Source of the DNA: Lentisphaeria bacterium UBA1784
Lineage (GTDB): Bacteria > Verrucomicrobiota > Lentisphaeria > Victivallales > Victivallaceae
Length of the DNA: 5,418 nt
Assembly (NCBI GenBank): GCA_002315455.1
Contig: DCGG01000066.1
Location: 1-5,418, forward strand
Direction: 5' to 3'
The translations under genes were made by a program, and so were the position numbers. Below, piece after piece: positions 4,123-5,418 of this stretch. Every line of letters begins with the position of its first letter. Position 1 is the stretch's first letter. Below the pieces are notes generated by a model. The model did not search any database, was not told the DNA's origin, and saw nothing but the letters and a program-made list of their open reading frames with translations.

Positions 4123-5418
4123 TCACATCCGCTTCCCGATGGTCCCGTAGATCTGCGGGACCAGGTATTTGATGACGGACGCCGCCGGCAAAGCGAAGAG
4201 CATACCGGGGATTCCGGCAAAAATCGCGCCCAGCAGAACAAAAACAATGGTTTCCAGCGTGGTGAGCCCAAGGGCTTCGCCGATTACCGCCGGATAGAGC
4301 AGAAATTGCTCTATGATGCCGTTGTAAATAAAGTAGGAGATCAGGATCCAGCAAAGTTGCACTCCGGAACACTCTCCTACCGCCAGCGTGACGAAGCAGG
4401 TGATGCCGCAGGAGAGAATGGGACCGATGTATGGAAGCAGGATCCCGCAGCCGGCGAGTACTCCCAAGACCGGGAAATACGGCACCTTCAGGAAATAAAA
4501 CACAGTGCAATAAACTGTGGAATCAATGCAGACCAGCGTCAGATAGCCCTTGACCCAGACCTGCAGCCGGGTGAGCACGCCGCCGATGATCCGCTGCCCG
4601 TCCCGCATCGCGTCTGCGCCGGGGACCGGCAGCCATTTGCCGTTGAAAACGGTGGCGACAAGATAAGAGCCAATGGCTCCAGCGCTTTTGTCATCCCTGC
4701 AATATTCCGCCATCTTTTGCAGAAAAAGGATCGCAAAGAAGATTGTGAGCAAAAAATCCGCGAAAAGGGCTCCTGCATGGCCGAGTATACCCGCCGTGAA
4801 GGAGAAGAGGCCGTCGGAACGTTTCAGCAGATCCCGCAGAATCGCTGACTGCATAGCTTCGTCACGAAGCGTTTTTTCCGCCCAATCCAGGGATTTTTTG
4901 ATCATCGGTCTGCGGGCGAACCGGACCCGCTGCTGATCAAGAAACTCCTGAAGCTGAGCTGATATTCCGGTTTCCTTCGTTTCTTCGATGGAGGCCTTCG
5001 GGGAAACGTTCCGGGAAGCGGCGACACCCGCGGTTGCCGGGGGGGGGGCATTGTTGTTGAGACTTCGCACGTAGCGGCCCGTCAGGGAAACTGCGGAAAA
5101 CAGCAGAAATCCGACAAGCAGAAAAAACAGAATGAAAGTGACTCCTGTAGCCTGCCGGATCGCCTGACGACGATGGCGGCTCTCGGAATCTTCCGGAACT
5201 CCCCGATCGGCACTGCGGCGCATGACCAGTTTCGAAATCTTCTGCAGAGGCAGCGTCGGCAGGAGCACCAGGCAATGGAGCCAGTAGGCCAATCCGCGGT
5301 GGTTCAGAAACTGCCGCTCGAAAAATTTTTCCAAAGGCATCAGCAGATAGGCGAGGATCACACCGAAGACAAGAGACCGCAACAGCGTCGCGGTGAGGAT
5401 GAAGACCACCAGCACAGT
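4123..5418 (-). CDS. PerM/AI-2E family membrane transporter, N-terminus cut by window edge
   Basis: 431 codons are visible and the 5' end is outside the window; the GTG at 5415 is probably internal. Family members (AI-2E transporter/PerM, PF01594) are polytopic inner-membrane proteins; substrates have been established for only a few. Counting from the GTG, hydrophobic segments lie near 3-27, 42-58, 90-112, 204-233, 290-308, 311-345, 352-368 and 388-418. Family hallmarks are LKVPYFPVLGVLAG (309-322), LLPYIGP (326-332), IIEQFLLYPAVIGEALGL (367-384) and AGIPGMLFALPAA (400-412). Compared with typical members it has about 50 extra residues (roughly 39-88) before the segment at 90-112, with a charged stretch rich in Arg/Asp/Glu/Ser, and a Pro/Ala/Ser-rich low-complexity segment (121-145) in the soluble region. 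A C10 tract encodes part of APPP. The substrate cannot be inferred. No canonical terminator is seen after the stop. Confidence 0.9.
   Translation of the reverse strand, partial: TVLVVFILTATLLRSLVFGVILAYLLMPLEKFFERQFLNHRGLAYWLHCLVLLPTLPLQKISKLVMRRSADRGVPEDSESRHRRQAIRQATGVTFILFFLLVGFLLFSAVSLTGRYVRSLNNNAPPPATAGVAASRNVSPKASIEETKETGISAQLQEFLDQQRVRFARRPMIKKSLDWAEKTLRDEAMQSAILRDLLKRSDGLFSFTAGILGHAGALFADFLLTIFFAILFLQKMAEYCRDDKSAGAIGSYLVATVFNGKWLPVPGADAMRDGQRIIGGVLTRLQVWVKGYLTLVCIDSTVYCTVFYFLKVPYFPVLGVLAGCGILLPYIGPILSCGITCFVTLAVGECSGVQLCWILISYFIYNGIIEQFLLYPAVIGEALGLTTLETIVFVLLGAIFAGIPGMLFALPAASVIKYLVPQIYGTIGKRM

Noticed and set aside
4096..4848. 250-codon plus-strand ORF
   Set aside because: It lies antisense to the PerM-like gene, which has clear family motifs; the translation is charged low-complexity sequence with no recognisable domain and is a shadow of GC-rich coding sequence.
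5413..5415. GTG as true start of the PerM-like gene
   Set aside because: It is four bases from the window edge, the frame stays open to the edge, and family members usually have more residues before the first membrane segment.

Overview
The window reads as a stretch of a bacterial chromosome. It has fairly GC-rich genes, clearly AT-rich promoter regions and several strong intrinsic terminators. No taxonomic marker is present. The composition and an unusual QueD-like protein with a C-terminal zinc ribbon are reminiscent of Lentisphaerota/Victivallales-type gut bacteria, but that placement is a weak inference from memory.

Layout: (1) 2-211 (+) is the C-terminal end of an OppD/DppD-type peptide ABC transporter ATPase. 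Its stop overlaps the start of (2) mutL at 208-2169 (+), a complete endonuclease-type MutL with ATPase motifs, a DQHA(X)2E(X)4E metal-binding motif and a putative beta-clamp-binding motif. (3) A bidirectional hairpin terminator (2198-2244) separates mutL from the convergent (4) queD-like gene (2265-2828, -). This encodes a COG0720 (6-pyruvoyl-tetrahydropterin/6-carboxy-tetrahydropterin synthase) protein that keeps the zinc histidines and Asp-His pair, lacks the usual catalytic Cys, and carries a CxxC-x8-CxxC tail.

(5) A 394-base gene-free region (2829-3222) is divergent promoter DNA. It is very AT-rich, with three helically phased A-tracts and a 10-bp perfect inverted repeat. (6) It drives a 50-codon ORF (3223-3375, +) whose product resembles a RiPP precursor: a YxxPxL leader motif, a Thr at -2 and a Gly-rich stretch with Glu at position 8, as in lasso peptides. 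No modification gene lies in the window. (7) A dense group of three hairpins (3382-3492), two of them clear terminators, closes this unit and the opposing one.

(8) 3499-3915 (-) is a small exported low-complexity protein (signal peptide, VVTTTP/VVYTTP hexapeptide repeats, Tyr/Pro/His-rich tail) with its own promoter. (9) 4123-5418 (-) is a PerM/AI-2E-family membrane protein whose N-terminus runs off the window edge; it contains a C10 tract in its coding strand.

The genes do not form a single pathway. Transporter-mutL is one operon; queD-like, the RiPP-like unit, the repeat protein and the PerM-like gene appear to be separate transcription units. The item most worth following up is the self-contained RiPP/lasso-like precursor unit at about 3044-3447.
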